64,000 nucleotides of DNA from contig JAIEOV010000058.1 in assembly GCA_019750135.1 (NCBI GenBank), positions 59,053-123,052 on the forward strand, in the 5' to 3' direction. Below the pieces are notes generated by a model. The model did no database searches. It saw only the letters and a program-made list of their open reading frames with translations, and was not told the origin of the DNA. Below, piece by piece: positions 1 to 14,177 of the stretch (positions are counted from its first letter, which is position 1; every line of letters starts with the position of its first letter). Source of the DNA: Reyranella sp. (lineage in GTDB: Bacteria; Pseudomonadota; Alphaproteobacteria; Reyranellales; Reyranellaceae). The position numbers and the translations under genes were made by a program.

Positions 1-65
1 CACACGGCGGCGGCGGCCAGGCAGGCGATCCAGACGCCCAGCAGCGCCTTCATCGTACGTGACAT
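1..65 (-). CDS. N-terminus of a secreted or membrane protein (partial, runs off the window)
   Basis: Reverse-strand ATG at 65 (alternative 53) reads MSRTMKALLGVWIACLAAAAV, a signal-peptide-like start; not in the ORF track because truncated. Confidence 0.5.
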   Translation of the reverse strand, partial: MSRTMKALLGVWIACLAAAAV

Positions 66-130
66 GCAGCGAAGATGGGCCGGACTGGCCGGCTCGACAA
101 GACAGGCGACTGGTCGCACAAGAGGAGTTG

Positions 131-673
131 ATGAGTACCGATCTGGTTCACTTGGCGCGCGCCGCCGACTACGCCGCCCGCCAGCACATCGCACAGCGGC
201 GCAAAGGTGAGCGCGCCGAGCCCTATATCAACCATCTGACCGAGGTGGCGGCGCTGCTCGCCGAGGCGACCGACGGCAGCGACGTCGTGCTGCTGATGGG
301 CGGCCTGCTGCACGACACACTCGAGGACACGGACGCCACCTATGAGGATCTCGTCGAGCGGTTCGGCCCCGAGGTCGCCGCCTTGGTGGCCGAGGTCACG
401 GACGACAAGTCCCTGCCCAAGGAAGAGCGCAAGCGCCTGCAGATCGAGAAGACCGCCGGCAAGTCGCGGCGCGCCAAGCTGCTCAAGCTTGCCGACAAGA
501 CCTCGAACCTGCGCAGCCTGATGGCGAGCCCTCCGGCCGGCTGGTCCCAGCAGAGGCTGCGTGACTATGTCGTGTGGGCGCACGATGTCGTACGGTCCTG
601 CCGCGGGCTGAACCCGCAGCTGGAGGCCGCCTTCGACGCGGCTCATGAACAAGCAAGCCGACATTTCGGCTGA
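131..673 (+). CDS. HD-domain phosphohydrolase (RelA/SpoT hydrolase or MESH1-like)
   Basis: MGGLLHDTLEDT HD motif and LKLADKTSNLRSL; likely start ATG at 131. Confidence 0.8.
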   Translation: MSTDLVHLARAADYAARQHIAQRRKGERAEPYINHLTEVAALLAEATDGSDVVLLMGGLLHDTLEDTDATYEDLVERFGPEVAALVAEVTDDKSLPKEERKRLQIEKTAGKSRRAKLLKLADKTSNLRSLMASPPAGWSQQRLRDYVVWAHDVVRSCRGLNPQLEAAFDAAHEQASRHFG

Positions 674-684
674 ATGAGGAAGTC

Positions 685-1320
685 ATGTTCTACGATGCCG
701 CCAAGCGCGATCATGGACTGCCGCAGGATCCGCTGAAGGCGCTGATCGTGCCGCGGCCGATCGGCTGGATCTCGACGGTCGACCGAGAGGGCCGCGTGAA
801 CCTGGCGCCCTACAGCTTCTACAATGCGGTGAGCGAGTTTCCGCCGGTGGTCTATTTCGCCATCACCGGCACCTACGGCAGCACGCCGACCAAGCACAGC
901 CGCATGAACGCCGAATCGACCGGCGAGTTCGTCGTCAACATGGTGAGCGAGAGCCTGAAGGAGCAGATGAACGTCACGACCAGCATGGTCGAGTTCGGCG
1001 TCGACGAGCTCAGGATGGCGGGCCTCACGCCGGAGCCCTCGACCTTGGTGAAGCCGCCGCGGGTCAAGGAATCGCCGGTGGCGCTGGAGTGCAAGTACTG
1101 GCGCACGATCGAGCTGCCGGTCGAGAAGGGCCACGAGAGCAAGCGCGGCTCGGTGGTGTTCGGCCAGGTGGTGGGCGTGCATATCGACGACAGCATCATC
1201 AAGGACGGCCGCATCGACACGCTGGCCTTCAAGCCGGTCGCGCGGCTCGGCTACAGCGAATACACCACGACCGACAATGTCTGGCGCATGAGACGGCCGG
1301 ACGACCCGAAGTATCAGTAG
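685..1320 (+). CDS. flavin reductase family protein (FMN-binding split-barrel)
   Basis: LIVPRPIGWISTVDREGRVNLAPYSFYNAVSEFPPVVYFAI is typical of the family. Confidence 0.85.
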   Translation: MFYDAAKRDHGLPQDPLKALIVPRPIGWISTVDREGRVNLAPYSFYNAVSEFPPVVYFAITGTYGSTPTKHSRMNAESTGEFVVNMVSESLKEQMNVTTSMVEFGVDELRMAGLTPEPSTLVKPPRVKESPVALECKYWRTIELPVEKGHESKRGSVVFGQVVGVHIDDSIIKDGRIDTLAFKPVARLGYSEYTTTDNVWRMRRPDDPKYQ

Positions 1321-1463
1321 GCTGGGGGCGCGCCACTCCAGTGGCGCGTCATATCATGCTCTTCCGGACCGCGCGCATCCTTGCGCGCTCATGGATCATG
1401 AGCGAGCTGGAAGCTCGCGGTCCGGAAGATCATGACGCGCCACTGGAGTGGCGCGCCCCCAGC
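1321..1463. repeat. family A palindromic element, copy A1, between convergent stop codons
   Basis: Perfect 32-bp inverted arms 1321-1352 and 1432-1463, plus nested inner arms CTTCCGGACCGCG / CGCGGTCCGGAAG. Confidence 0.9.
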
Positions 1464-2799
1464 TATGAGCCGCGAACGATGGGCGCCACGCTCCGCGCCA
1501 TCGCCAGCACGCGTTTGTCGGCCATCGCCTCGCCCATCAGCGAGAAGCCGACCGGCAGTTCGCCCGGGGCGTGGCAGGGCAGGCTGATGCCGCAGCGGTC
1601 CAGGAAGTTGCCGACCGTGGTGTTGCGCAGCAGCAGCATGTTCTTCTTGGTGAAGCCATCGGGCGTCGAGACTTCGTCGAGTGTCGGCGCGACGATGGCG
1701 CAGGTCGGCATGACGACGGCGTCGTAGTTCGACGTGATCGCCGAGACGCGCCTCTGCAGGTCGGCGCGGGCGGCCATCAGGTCGATGTAGTCGGCGGCGC
1801 TCATCTCCTTGCCGCGCATGATGCGCGGATAGACGAGCTGGTCGTAGTCCTTGCCGCGACGCTCGATCAGCGTGCGGTGCCAGGCATAGGCCTCGGAAGC
1901 GGCGAAGGTGCCGCGGGCGTTGATGGCGTTGAGCTCGTTCAGCTCGGGCAGGTCGATCTTCTCGATCTTTACGCCGATGCCGGATAATGCCTTCAGCGCC
2001 CGCTCGAAGGCAGCGGTGACGGTGGCATCGAGATCGTCCATCACAAAATGCATGGGCACGGCGAAGCGGAGGCCGGCGAGCGGCGCCGGCTGGGGCACCG
2101 AAATCGGCTCGCCCGCGAACACCGCATCGACGATGGCGCAGCATTCGACGGAGTTGGCCAGCGGTCCGATGGAATCGAGCGAGGTCGAGAGCGGCACGAC
2201 GCCGTCGATCGGCACGCGGCGCGCCGTCGGCTTGAAGCCGGTGATGCCGCAGACGGCGGCAGGAATGCGCACCGAGCCGCCGGTGTCGGTGCCCAGCGCC
2301 GCCACGGCCATGCCGTCGGCTACCGAGACCGCCGCGCCCGACGAGGAGCCGCCCGGCACGCGCTTGCGGTCGGCGGGATTGCCCGGTGTGCCGTAGTGCG
2401 GGTTGAAGCCGACGCCTGAAAAGGCGAACTCGCTCATGTTGGTGCTGCCGACGATCACCGCGCCGGCCGCGCGCAGGCGCGCTACCACGGGCGCATCGGC
2501 CTTGGCCGGCGGCGTGTCGTCGAGCGCCTTGGAGCCGGCGAGCGTGGTCTCGCCCGCGACGTTGCACAGGTTCTTGATCGAGACCGGGATGCCGGCGAGC
2601 GGCGAGGGCACGAGGCCTGCCTTGCGCTGGACGTCGCTGGCGTCGGCCGCGGCCAACGCCTGGTCGCGCCAGACCTTGATGAAGACGCGGCCGCCTTCAC
2701 CCTTGGGATCGGCGATGCGCGCCAGCGCCTGCTCGGTGAGCTGGCGCGAGGTGGTGCGGCCGGCGGCGAGGTCCGCGGCCAGTTGCAGGATGGTCGGGT

Positions 2800-2803
<4 letters not shown>
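1463..2803 (-). CDS. amidase (amidase signature family)
   Basis: [47 protein letters not shown] amidase signature; GTG start overlaps acs stop. Confidence 0.9.
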
Positions 2804-4737
<1,934 letters not shown>

Positions 4738-4822
4738 GGTTCCCTCCCATCGGCTTTTGCCGCGTATTCAGCGGGTTTTAGCCCGCTCGCAGCCGCCTCG
4801 GCAATTCGACTTTGGTGCCCGG

Positions 4823-5494
4823 TTACTCATGGATCCAGGTCGTGAAATCCTCGAGCGGGGCACGCTCTGTGATCAGGCTGTTCGGTACTTCGTCGGGATC
4901 GGCATAGCCCAGCGCCAGGCCGCAGATCACGACCTCGTCGTCGGGCACTTTCAGCTCGCGGCGCACGACATGCTGGTAGCGGCTGAAGGCGGCCTGCGGG
5001 CAGGTGTGCAGGCCTTTCTCGCGGGCCAGCAGCATGAGCTGGTCGAGGAAGATGCCGCAGTCGATCCACTGGCCGTTGCCCATGCGCCGCTCGACGCACA
5101 GGATCATGCCGACCGGCGCGTCGAAGAAATCGTAGTTCTTGCGGAACTGCTTCAGCATGCCGGCGGCGTCGCCGCGCGGCACGCCGAGCAGGGTGTAGAG
5201 CTGCTTGCCGACCAGCTTGCGACGCTGGTCGTAGACCGGCGTGAATTCCTTCGGATAGACGTTGTATTCGGCGCCCGGGCCGTTATCGCCCTCGTCCATC
5301 GCCTTGAGGATGGCGGCCGACAGCCGCTGCCGCGCCTTGCCCGTGGTGACGTAGAGCTTCCACGGCTGCAGGTTGCCGTTCGATGCGGCGCGGCCCGCCG
5401 TCGAGATGATCCATTCGATATCGGCCTGCGGCACGGGCTCGGGCTTGAACAGGCGCATCGAGCGGCGGGAGTTGATGGCTTCGGACACGCGCAT
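4823..5494 (-). CDS. nitroreductase family protein
   Basis: INSRRSMRLFKPEPVPQADIEWIISTAGRAASNGNLQPWKLYV. Confidence 0.9.
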   Translation of the reverse strand: MRVSEAINSRRSMRLFKPEPVPQADIEWIISTAGRAASNGNLQPWKLYVTTGKARQRLSAAILKAMDEGDNGPGAEYNVYPKEFTPVYDQRRKLVGKQLYTLLGVPRGDAAGMLKQFRKNYDFFDAPVGMILCVERRMGNGQWIDCGIFLDQLMLLAREKGLHTCPQAAFSRYQHVVRRELKVPDDEVVICGLALGYADPDEVPNSLITERAPLEDFTTWIHE

Positions 5495-5500
5495 GAAAGA

Positions 5501-6622
5501 TCAGCTCCGGTTCAGATGGCGGCGCAGGAAGTCGAACAGCTTACGCCGGGTGAGCGCGTTCTGCTGCTCCGTGAAGAAGTGCGTACCGCCTGGCACAATG
5601 AAGGTCTCGACCTCCTTGCCGTGGTTCTTCAACGCCTCGGCCATCGCCTGCACCTGGTCGACCGGCACGTTCTCGTCGTGATCGCCATGGACCAGCAGCA
5701 CCGGTGCGTCGATCTGCGCCACCCGCAGGATCGGCGAGCGCACCGGCAGGCCCTCCGGCCCACAGAGATCGTCGAGATAGTCGCGGATGTAGGGATTGGC
5801 CTCGCGCCAGCGCACCAGGTCGGTCGGGCCATAGAACGACGCGACGGCGCGGATCGGCGGCTTGTGCGCCGCCGCCAGCAAGGCCACCTGGCCGCCCATC
5901 GAGACGCCGATCAGGGCGATGCGGTCCTTGTCGACCAACGGTCGTTTGGCCAGCCAGTCGATCGCCGCCAGCACGTCGAGCGGCTGGCGCAGTCCCTGGT
6001 CGTTCTCGCCTTCCGAGCCCAGCCAGCCGCGCAGCGACAGGGCCAGCGCCACGTAGCCGTTGGCCGAGAAGGCGCGCGCCAGCCCCACCATGTTGTGGGC
6101 ATGGCCGGCGAAGCCGTGCAGCAGGATCACCGCGGGATAGGGTGGGTTGCCGGCCTGCGGCTTGAAGAAGTAGCCGCCCAGCGTGACGCCGTGACCGGGC
6201 ACCTGGACCTGCTCGGCGTCGCTGACGTCGGGCAGCTCGGTCCAGCGATGTGCCACCTCGATGGGCACACCGTCGGGATCGCGGAAGGCGACCGAGTAGT
6301 AGCCGGGCGCGAAGTAGTCGAGCTCCTTGGGCGACTGCAGGATTTCGGCGCCCGCCTCTTTGAGCTCGGCGAACACCTGGTCGACCTGGGCGCGGCTTTC
6401 GGCCGAGACGGCGAGCCACAGCGCGCCCGGGCCGTAGGAGATGCCCTCCTTGGCCTGGCGCATGACGAAGTGATCGTAGCCGCGCGACCACATCACGCGG
6501 TTGTCGCCTGCCCACACGCGCTGGAAGCCCAGCATCGGCAGCCACAGGCGATGGAACACCACCGAGCGGCCGAGGTCGCTCACTTCGATGGCGGCACCGG
6601 CAAAGGACGGACGTGGCCGCAT
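5501..6622 (-). CDS. VOC (glyoxalase-like) domain fused to an alpha/beta hydrolase (dienelactone-hydrolase-like)
   Basis: N-terminal AAIEVSDLGRSVVFH...FRDPDGVPIEVAH; C-terminal PAVILLHGFAGHAHN, IGVSMGGQVAL, LLVHGDHDENVPVDQ, PGGTHFF. Confidence 0.8.
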   Translation of the reverse strand: MRPRPSFAGAAIEVSDLGRSVVFHRLWLPMLGFQRVWAGDNRVMWSRGYDHFVMRQAKEGISYGPGALWLAVSAESRAQVDQVFAELKEAGAEILQSPKELDYFAPGYYSVAFRDPDGVPIEVAHRWTELPDVSDAEQVQVPGHGVTLGGYFFKPQAGNPPYPAVILLHGFAGHAHNMVGLARAFSANGYVALALSLRGWLGSEGENDQGLRQPLDVLAAIDWLAKRPLVDKDRIALIGVSMGGQVALLAAAHKPPIRAVASFYGPTDLVRWREANPYIRDYLDDLCGPEGLPVRSPILRVAQIDAPVLLVHGDHDENVPVDQVQAMAEALKNHGKEVETFIVPGGTHFFTEQQNALTRRKLFDFLRRHLNRS

Positions 6623-7179
6623 CAGCGTTGCGGCAGGCCGAGCAGCCGCTGCTCGTCGCGCCGCAGATCCTCTTCGCCGGCCAGGAAGAACTCGTCGAGC
6701 TGCGGCGGCTTCACCTTGGTGCTGCTCAACATGGCGTGCGCCTGGCCGCGATGATGGATCTGGTGCTGGAACAGATGTTCCAGGATCGAGGCGACGCTCG
6801 ACGGTGGTGGCGTGCGGTTGGGCCGCGGCAGGACCAGCCCCTCGGCAAGGCTTGCATCGGTCTGGCGCTCGCAGAAATCGATCAGCCGCCGGTCGCTCTT
6901 TCGCTGCGCCTCATAGAGCTGATGAGCGTCGGGAAAGTCCGGCGGCGGATCGTCGTAGCGTTTCAGCACCGTCGGATCACGATGCAACGCATCGATGTAA
7001 TAGATGTCGACCCACAGGATGTGGTTCAGCGTCGCCCGCAGCGATGGGAAGAAGCCCGTGCGGTGCTCGGCGAATTCGGCCGGGGTCAGCTCTTTGCAGG
7101 CCGTCAGCAGCCGGTGGTTCGACCAGGCATTGTTGCCGGCCATGGCGACGAAGTGACTGACCAGTCCCGTCGTCGCCAT
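6622..7179 (-). CDS. DinB family protein
   Basis: NNAWSNHRLL, SLRATLNHILWVDIYYID, LEHLFQHQIHHRGQAHAML metal-binding His pattern. Confidence 0.85.
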   Translation of the reverse strand: MATTGLVSHFVAMAGNNAWSNHRLLTACKELTPAEFAEHRTGFFPSLRATLNHILWVDIYYIDALHRDPTVLKRYDDPPPDFPDAHQLYEAQRKSDRRLIDFCERQTDASLAEGLVLPRPNRTPPPSSVASILEHLFQHQIHHRGQAHAMLSSTKVKPPQLDEFFLAGEEDLRRDEQRLLGLPQR

Positions 7180-7190
7180 GGCGTTGTCGC

Positions 7191-9878
<2,688 letters not shown>

Positions 9879-9990
9879 TGATGATACTCCTGACGGTCGA
9901 TCTCGTGCGGGCGGGTGGCAAAATAGGGGCACCGAAGGGCACAGGCAATCGGCGGATGCGGTTGCCGGTCCGTTGTGCCAGATTGCCCGA

Positions 9991-10989
9991 ATGCAGCCGA
10001 AAATAGCCCGGATTCTTGCGGCTTTTGCACTGCTCGTGACCGCTTGCAGCGAGGTCTCGGCGCAGCGCAATGCCGTCGAGGCCTGGGATCCCTCGGCGCG
10101 CGACTTCGGCCGACTGCCGGTCGAGCCCAGCATGCCGTCCGAGGCCCGGAATTCGACGCTCGAGGCGTTGGACAAGATCCTGGCGAGCTCCAAGCTCTCG
10201 GATTTCGACCGGTCGATCTATCTCAGCATCCGCGCCTATCAGCTCAACCGGGCCGGCCGCCAGACCGACAGCCAGAAGGATATCGCCGCGATGGGCAAGG
10301 TCCTGCCCACCGCCTGGCAGCTCGTGCTGTCGAGCACGCTGCCCGAGCTGGCGGGCGGAGGCGATCGCGCGGCGGCATTGCGCACCCTCGACAGCGCCCT
10401 GCAGCAGAAGCCGGGCGATTCCTGGCTGGTGATCGCCCAGGCCCGCGTCTACATGCAGCTCGCCGATTTCCCGCGCGCCCTCGCCCTGCTCGACGAGGCG
10501 CTGGCCCGCTCGACCTCGCCGGCCGACCGCCGTTCGGCGCTCTACTATCGCGGCCATGCGTATTTCGATCTTGGTCAGTACGCTCAGGCGGCGGACGATT
10601 TCGACGCCACCTTGGCCGGCCGCCCGTCCTTCCGGGCGCGATTGGGGCCGCTCCTGTGGCGCTACGCGGCGCAGGTCCGCGCCCGGCGCGATGCGCGCGC
10701 CCAGCTGGCCAAGGATGTCGGCAACGAGAACCTCAGCGAATGGCCGGCGCCGATCGCCAAGTTCCTGCTCGGCAAGATGTCTGCCGGTGAGCTCGAGGTC
10801 GCGGCCGAGACCGACGAGGCCGCCAGCCGCACCAACGGCAAGTGCGCCGCTGCCTTCTTCATCGGAATCGACGCCATCCGCCGCGGCGACAAGCAACGCG
10901 CCCGCGAGCAGCTCCAGCTGACCCAGGCCCGCTGCCCGACCGTGTCGGAGCTCAACTGGGCGGCGGCGAGCGAGCTGAAGCGTCTTTGA
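9991..10989 (+). CDS. TPR-repeat protein with signal/lipoprotein-like N-terminus
   Basis: MQPKIARILAAFALLVTACSEVSA then tandem TPR-like helices. Confidence 0.65.
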   Translation: MQPKIARILAAFALLVTACSEVSAQRNAVEAWDPSARDFGRLPVEPSMPSEARNSTLEALDKILASSKLSDFDRSIYLSIRAYQLNRAGRQTDSQKDIAAMGKVLPTAWQLVLSSTLPELAGGGDRAAALRTLDSALQQKPGDSWLVIAQARVYMQLADFPRALALLDEALARSTSPADRRSALYYRGHAYFDLGQYAQAADDFDATLAGRPSFRARLGPLLWRYAAQVRARRDARAQLAKDVGNENLSEWPAPIAKFLLGKMSAGELEVAAETDEAASRTNGKCAAAFFIGIDAIRRGDKQRAREQLQLTQARCPTVSELNWAAASELKRL

Positions 10990-10995
10990 TCTTCC

Positions 10996-11111
10996 GGAGC
11001 GCGGCTCTCCAGGTCCGCTCATAGTCTTTGTCTTCCGGACCGCGCGCGTCCTCGCGCGCTCATAGGCGCGCGGTCCGGAAGATCATGAGCGGACCTGGAG
11101 AGCCGCGCTCC
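10996..11111. repeat. family A palindromic element, copy A2, between convergent genes
   Basis: Perfect 27-bp inverted arms 10996-11022 and 11085-11111; inner TCTTCCGGACCGCGCGC arms shared with A1. Confidence 0.9.
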
Positions 11112-11113
11112 GC

Positions 11114-11914
11114 TCAGCCCACCAGCGCCAGCGGCGCGATGAACCTCGCGATCTCGGACAAGACATACGCCGGCTGCTGCAAATGAGGGCTGTGGCCGCA
11201 GTCGGGGACCAGGCGGGTTTCGCAGTAGCCGCCGACCTTGCCGGCGATGATGCCGAGCTGCAGTTCGCTGCCGTATTCGTCGTCCTCGCCCTGGATCGCC
11301 TGCACCGGCACGACGATGCCGGGCAGGCGGCCGTCGGCATCCATCGGCTCGAAGCCCGGCGCGACCCAGGCGTCGGACCACAGGCGAAAGGCGCCGTCGG
11401 TATTGTCGCCGTGATACCGCACCAGCCGCTGGCGCAGGTCGCCCGCGGCGAACGCCTCGCGCGCCTTGACGATGGCCGCCACGCACACCGGCTCGGTGAT
11501 GGCATGGGCGGCCAGGGTCACCACGGCGCGCAATGGCTCGGGATCGCGCGCCGCGTAGTTCAGCGCGATGGTGCCGCCGTCGCTGTGGCCGACCAGCACG
11601 CAATCCTCGATTCGCAGGGTCTGCAGCAGCCGCGGCAACACCTCGTCGGCCTCGATCTCCATGTACTTCAGGCCAGGATCGGCCGGCCACGGGCTCGAGC
11701 CGCCATAGCCCGTGCGGTCATAGACGATGCCGGCCGTGCGCGTGGCATCGCAGAGCTTCTGCGGAAAGTCGCGCCACATCTCGATGCAGCCCAGCCCCTC
11801 GTGCAGGAACACCAGGGTCGTGCGCTCGAGCCCGTCGGTCTGCTGCGGCGTCAGCCGGCGTATCCGCAGGCGACGGTCGCCGAGGTCCAGAAAGTCGTCT
11901 GATGATGACATCAT
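11114..11914 (-). CDS. alpha/beta hydrolase
   Basis: LVFLHEGLGCIEMWRDFP, LVGHSDGGTIALNYAARDPEPLRAVV, PDCGHSPHLQQP. Confidence 0.85.
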   Translation of the reverse strand: MMSSSDDFLDLGDRRLRIRRLTPQQTDGLERTTLVFLHEGLGCIEMWRDFPQKLCDATRTAGIVYDRTGYGGSSPWPADPGLKYMEIEADEVLPRLLQTLRIEDCVLVGHSDGGTIALNYAARDPEPLRAVVTLAAHAITEPVCVAAIVKAREAFAAGDLRQRLVRYHGDNTDGAFRLWSDAWVAPGFEPMDADGRLPGIVVPVQAIQGEDDEYGSELQLGIIAGKVGGYCETRLVPDCGHSPHLQQPAYVLSEIARFIAPLALVG

Positions 11915-12009
11915 CCCGTCAGATGTAGCCGCCGGCAGGCGTTGTGAGAAGGCAAGCCGTGCTAGGATCACGCCAGGGGTAATCAGAGGCGGAAAGGAGG
12001 ACCGCACCG

Positions 12010-12720
12010 ATGAGGGTCCTTCTCGTCGAGGACAGCATCGAGCTCGTCGCGTTGCTGAAGAAAGGTCTGGCGCAGGGCGGCTTCTCGGCCGATGCCGTGC
12101 GCACGGCCGCCGATGCCGCGCACGCGCTCGCCACCATGCGCTACGCCGCGATGGTGCTCGACCGCGGCCTGCCCGACGAAGACGGCCTCAACCTGCTGCG
12201 CGACATGCGCCGGCGCGGCGATTCCACGCCGGTCCTGGTGCTGACGGCGCGCGACGGCGTCACCGACCGCGTCGCCGGCCTGCGCGAGGGCGCCGACGAC
12301 TACATGGCGAAACCCTTCGCCATGGAAGAGCTCGTCGCTCGCCTGCAGGCCCTGCTGCGGCGCTCCGACAATCTGCTCGGCCGGAGACTGACCTTCGGCA
12401 ACGTGGCGCTCGACACCGAAGGCCGCCAGGTGATCATCAACGGCGTGGTCCGCGCCTTCCCGGCGCGCGAGACGGCGGTGCTGGAGATCCTGCTGCGGCG
12501 TAGCGGCAACGTCGCGCCCAAGCGACTGTTCGAGGACCATCTGTTCGGCCTGTCGGGCGATGTCGGCTCGAACGCCGTCGAGGTCTATGTCCATCGCCTG
12601 CGCAAGATGCTGGCCGACAACGGCGCCACGGTGAAGATCCACACGGTGCGCGGCGTCGGCTACCTGATGGCCGAGGAAAAGACCGGGATGACCAGCGGGG
12701 GCAGCGGGGGCAACGGGTGA
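12010..12720 (+). CDS. response regulator, OmpR/PhoB family
   Basis: MRVLLVEDSIELVALLKKGL receiver, MAKPFAMEEL, C-terminal winged helix. Confidence 0.93.
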   Translation: MRVLLVEDSIELVALLKKGLAQGGFSADAVRTAADAAHALATMRYAAMVLDRGLPDEDGLNLLRDMRRRGDSTPVLVLTARDGVTDRVAGLREGADDYMAKPFAMEELVARLQALLRRSDNLLGRRLTFGNVALDTEGRQVIINGVVRAFPARETAVLEILLRRSGNVAPKRLFEDHLFGLSGDVGSNAVEVYVHRLRKMLADNGATVKIHTVRGVGYLMAEEKTGMTSGGSGGNG

Positions 12721-14087
12721 CCCGCTTCCGCTCGATCCTCTCGCGCGTCGTGGCGCTGCACGTCGCCGCGATCGCGGTCATCTCGGTCGTGATGCCGCTG
12801 GCGCTCTACTGGCTGCTCAACGAGGCGGCCAACGGCCTGCATCGCGACGTCCTGCGCAGCCAGGCGGTGACCATCGGCGGCTTCCTGAGGCCGCTCGCGA
12901 ACGGCGTGGTGCTCGACATCCCGCCCGAGCTGGAGCCGCTCTATGCCGGCAGCTACGGCCTCTATTCCTACGCCGTGCTCGATTCCGCGGGCAAAGTCCT
13001 GTTCTCGTCGCGCAACGACGGCACCGCGCTGTTCCCGCTCAAGGAGACGCACAGCGGCGACTGGCAGATGCGCCGGCGCAGCACGGGCTCGGTGCTGTTC
13101 GGCGTCACCGTGGCGCGCACCATCGACGGCCGCACCTACCTGGTCCAGGTGGCGCAGGACCTGTCGCATCGCGACGTCATCATCGACGACATCGTCGCCT
13201 CGTTCTTCCCCAGCGTCGCCTGGATCACCTTTCCGTTGCTGCTGGCGCTGCTGCTGATCGACATCATGATCTTCCGCCGGGCGCTGAAGCCGGTGCGCGA
13301 GGCCTCGACGACGGCCGCCGCGATCGGCCCGACCAGCACCGACGTGCGCCTGCCCGAGGCGGCGATGCCGAGCGAGATCGTGCCGCTGGTCCACGCCGTC
13401 AACCAGGCGCTCGATCGCCTCGAGCGCGGGTTCCGCGCCCAGCGCGACTTCACCGGCGACATGGCGCACGAGCTGCGCACGCCGCTCACCATCATCCGCG
13501 CCCGCGTCGATTCGCTGGAGCCCGGCCCCCTGCGCGAGGAGCTGCGCAAGGATCTCGAGAACATGACGCACATCGTCAACCAGGTGCTCGACATCGCCGA
13601 GCTCGAAAGCTTCATCGTCGCCGGTGACGCCCGCGCCGACCTGCAAGCGGTCTGCGCCGAAGCCGTCGCCTTCATGGCACCCGTTGCCGTGGCCCAGTCC
13701 AAGAACATCGCGCTGGGCGGCAGCGAGGAGCCGGTCTGGGTGGTCGGCCATTCCGAGGCGCTGTTCCGGGCCGTGCGCAACCTGATCGAGAACGCCATCC
13801 GCCACGCGCCGACCGGCGGCTCGGTCGAGGTCGAGGTCTCGGCCGACGGCACGGTGCGCGTGCTCGACGACGGGCCGGGCGTCGCCGAGGCCGAGCGCGA
13901 GCGGATCTTCCGGCGCTTCTGGCGGCGCGACCGCACGAAGGCCGAAAGCCGTGGCCTGGGGCTGGCGATCGTGGCCCGCGTCGCCGAGACCCACGACGGC
14001 AGCGTCACGGTCGAGAACCGGCCGACCGGCGGCGCCGCCTTCACCTTGCGCCTGCGGCCGGCGGCCGGCTTGACCGGCGCGAAATGA
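12717..14087 (+). CDS. sensor histidine kinase
   Basis: FTGDMAHELRTPLTIIRARVDSL H-box, NLIENAIRHAP N-box, RGLGLAIV; 4-bp overlap with the response regulator. Confidence 0.93.
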   Translation: MTRFRSILSRVVALHVAAIAVISVVMPLALYWLLNEAANGLHRDVLRSQAVTIGGFLRPLANGVVLDIPPELEPLYAGSYGLYSYAVLDSAGKVLFSSRNDGTALFPLKETHSGDWQMRRRSTGSVLFGVTVARTIDGRTYLVQVAQDLSHRDVIIDDIVASFFPSVAWITFPLLLALLLIDIMIFRRALKPVREASTTAAAIGPTSTDVRLPEAAMPSEIVPLVHAVNQALDRLERGFRAQRDFTGDMAHELRTPLTIIRARVDSLEPGPLREELRKDLENMTHIVNQVLDIAELESFIVAGDARADLQAVCAEAVAFMAPVAVAQSKNIALGGSEEPVWVVGHSEALFRAVRNLIENAIRHAPTGGSVEVEVSADGTVRVLDDGPGVAEAERERIFRRFWRRDRTKAESRGLGLAIVARVAETHDGSVTVENRPTGGAAFTLRLRPAAGLTGAK

Positions 14088-14177
14088 CTGTGGCTATCTG
14101 CCTATCGGAACGCCGCAAAGGCCCAGAATAACAAGCGGGCAATCAAATGAAGGCGGTCCCAGGGAGTGGGAGCAGGG

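Noticed and set aside
1321-1463. Family A palindrome as a MITE or insertion sequence
   Set aside because: No transposase, no recognisable target-site duplication, and the whole element is self-complementary; described as a palindromic repeat instead.
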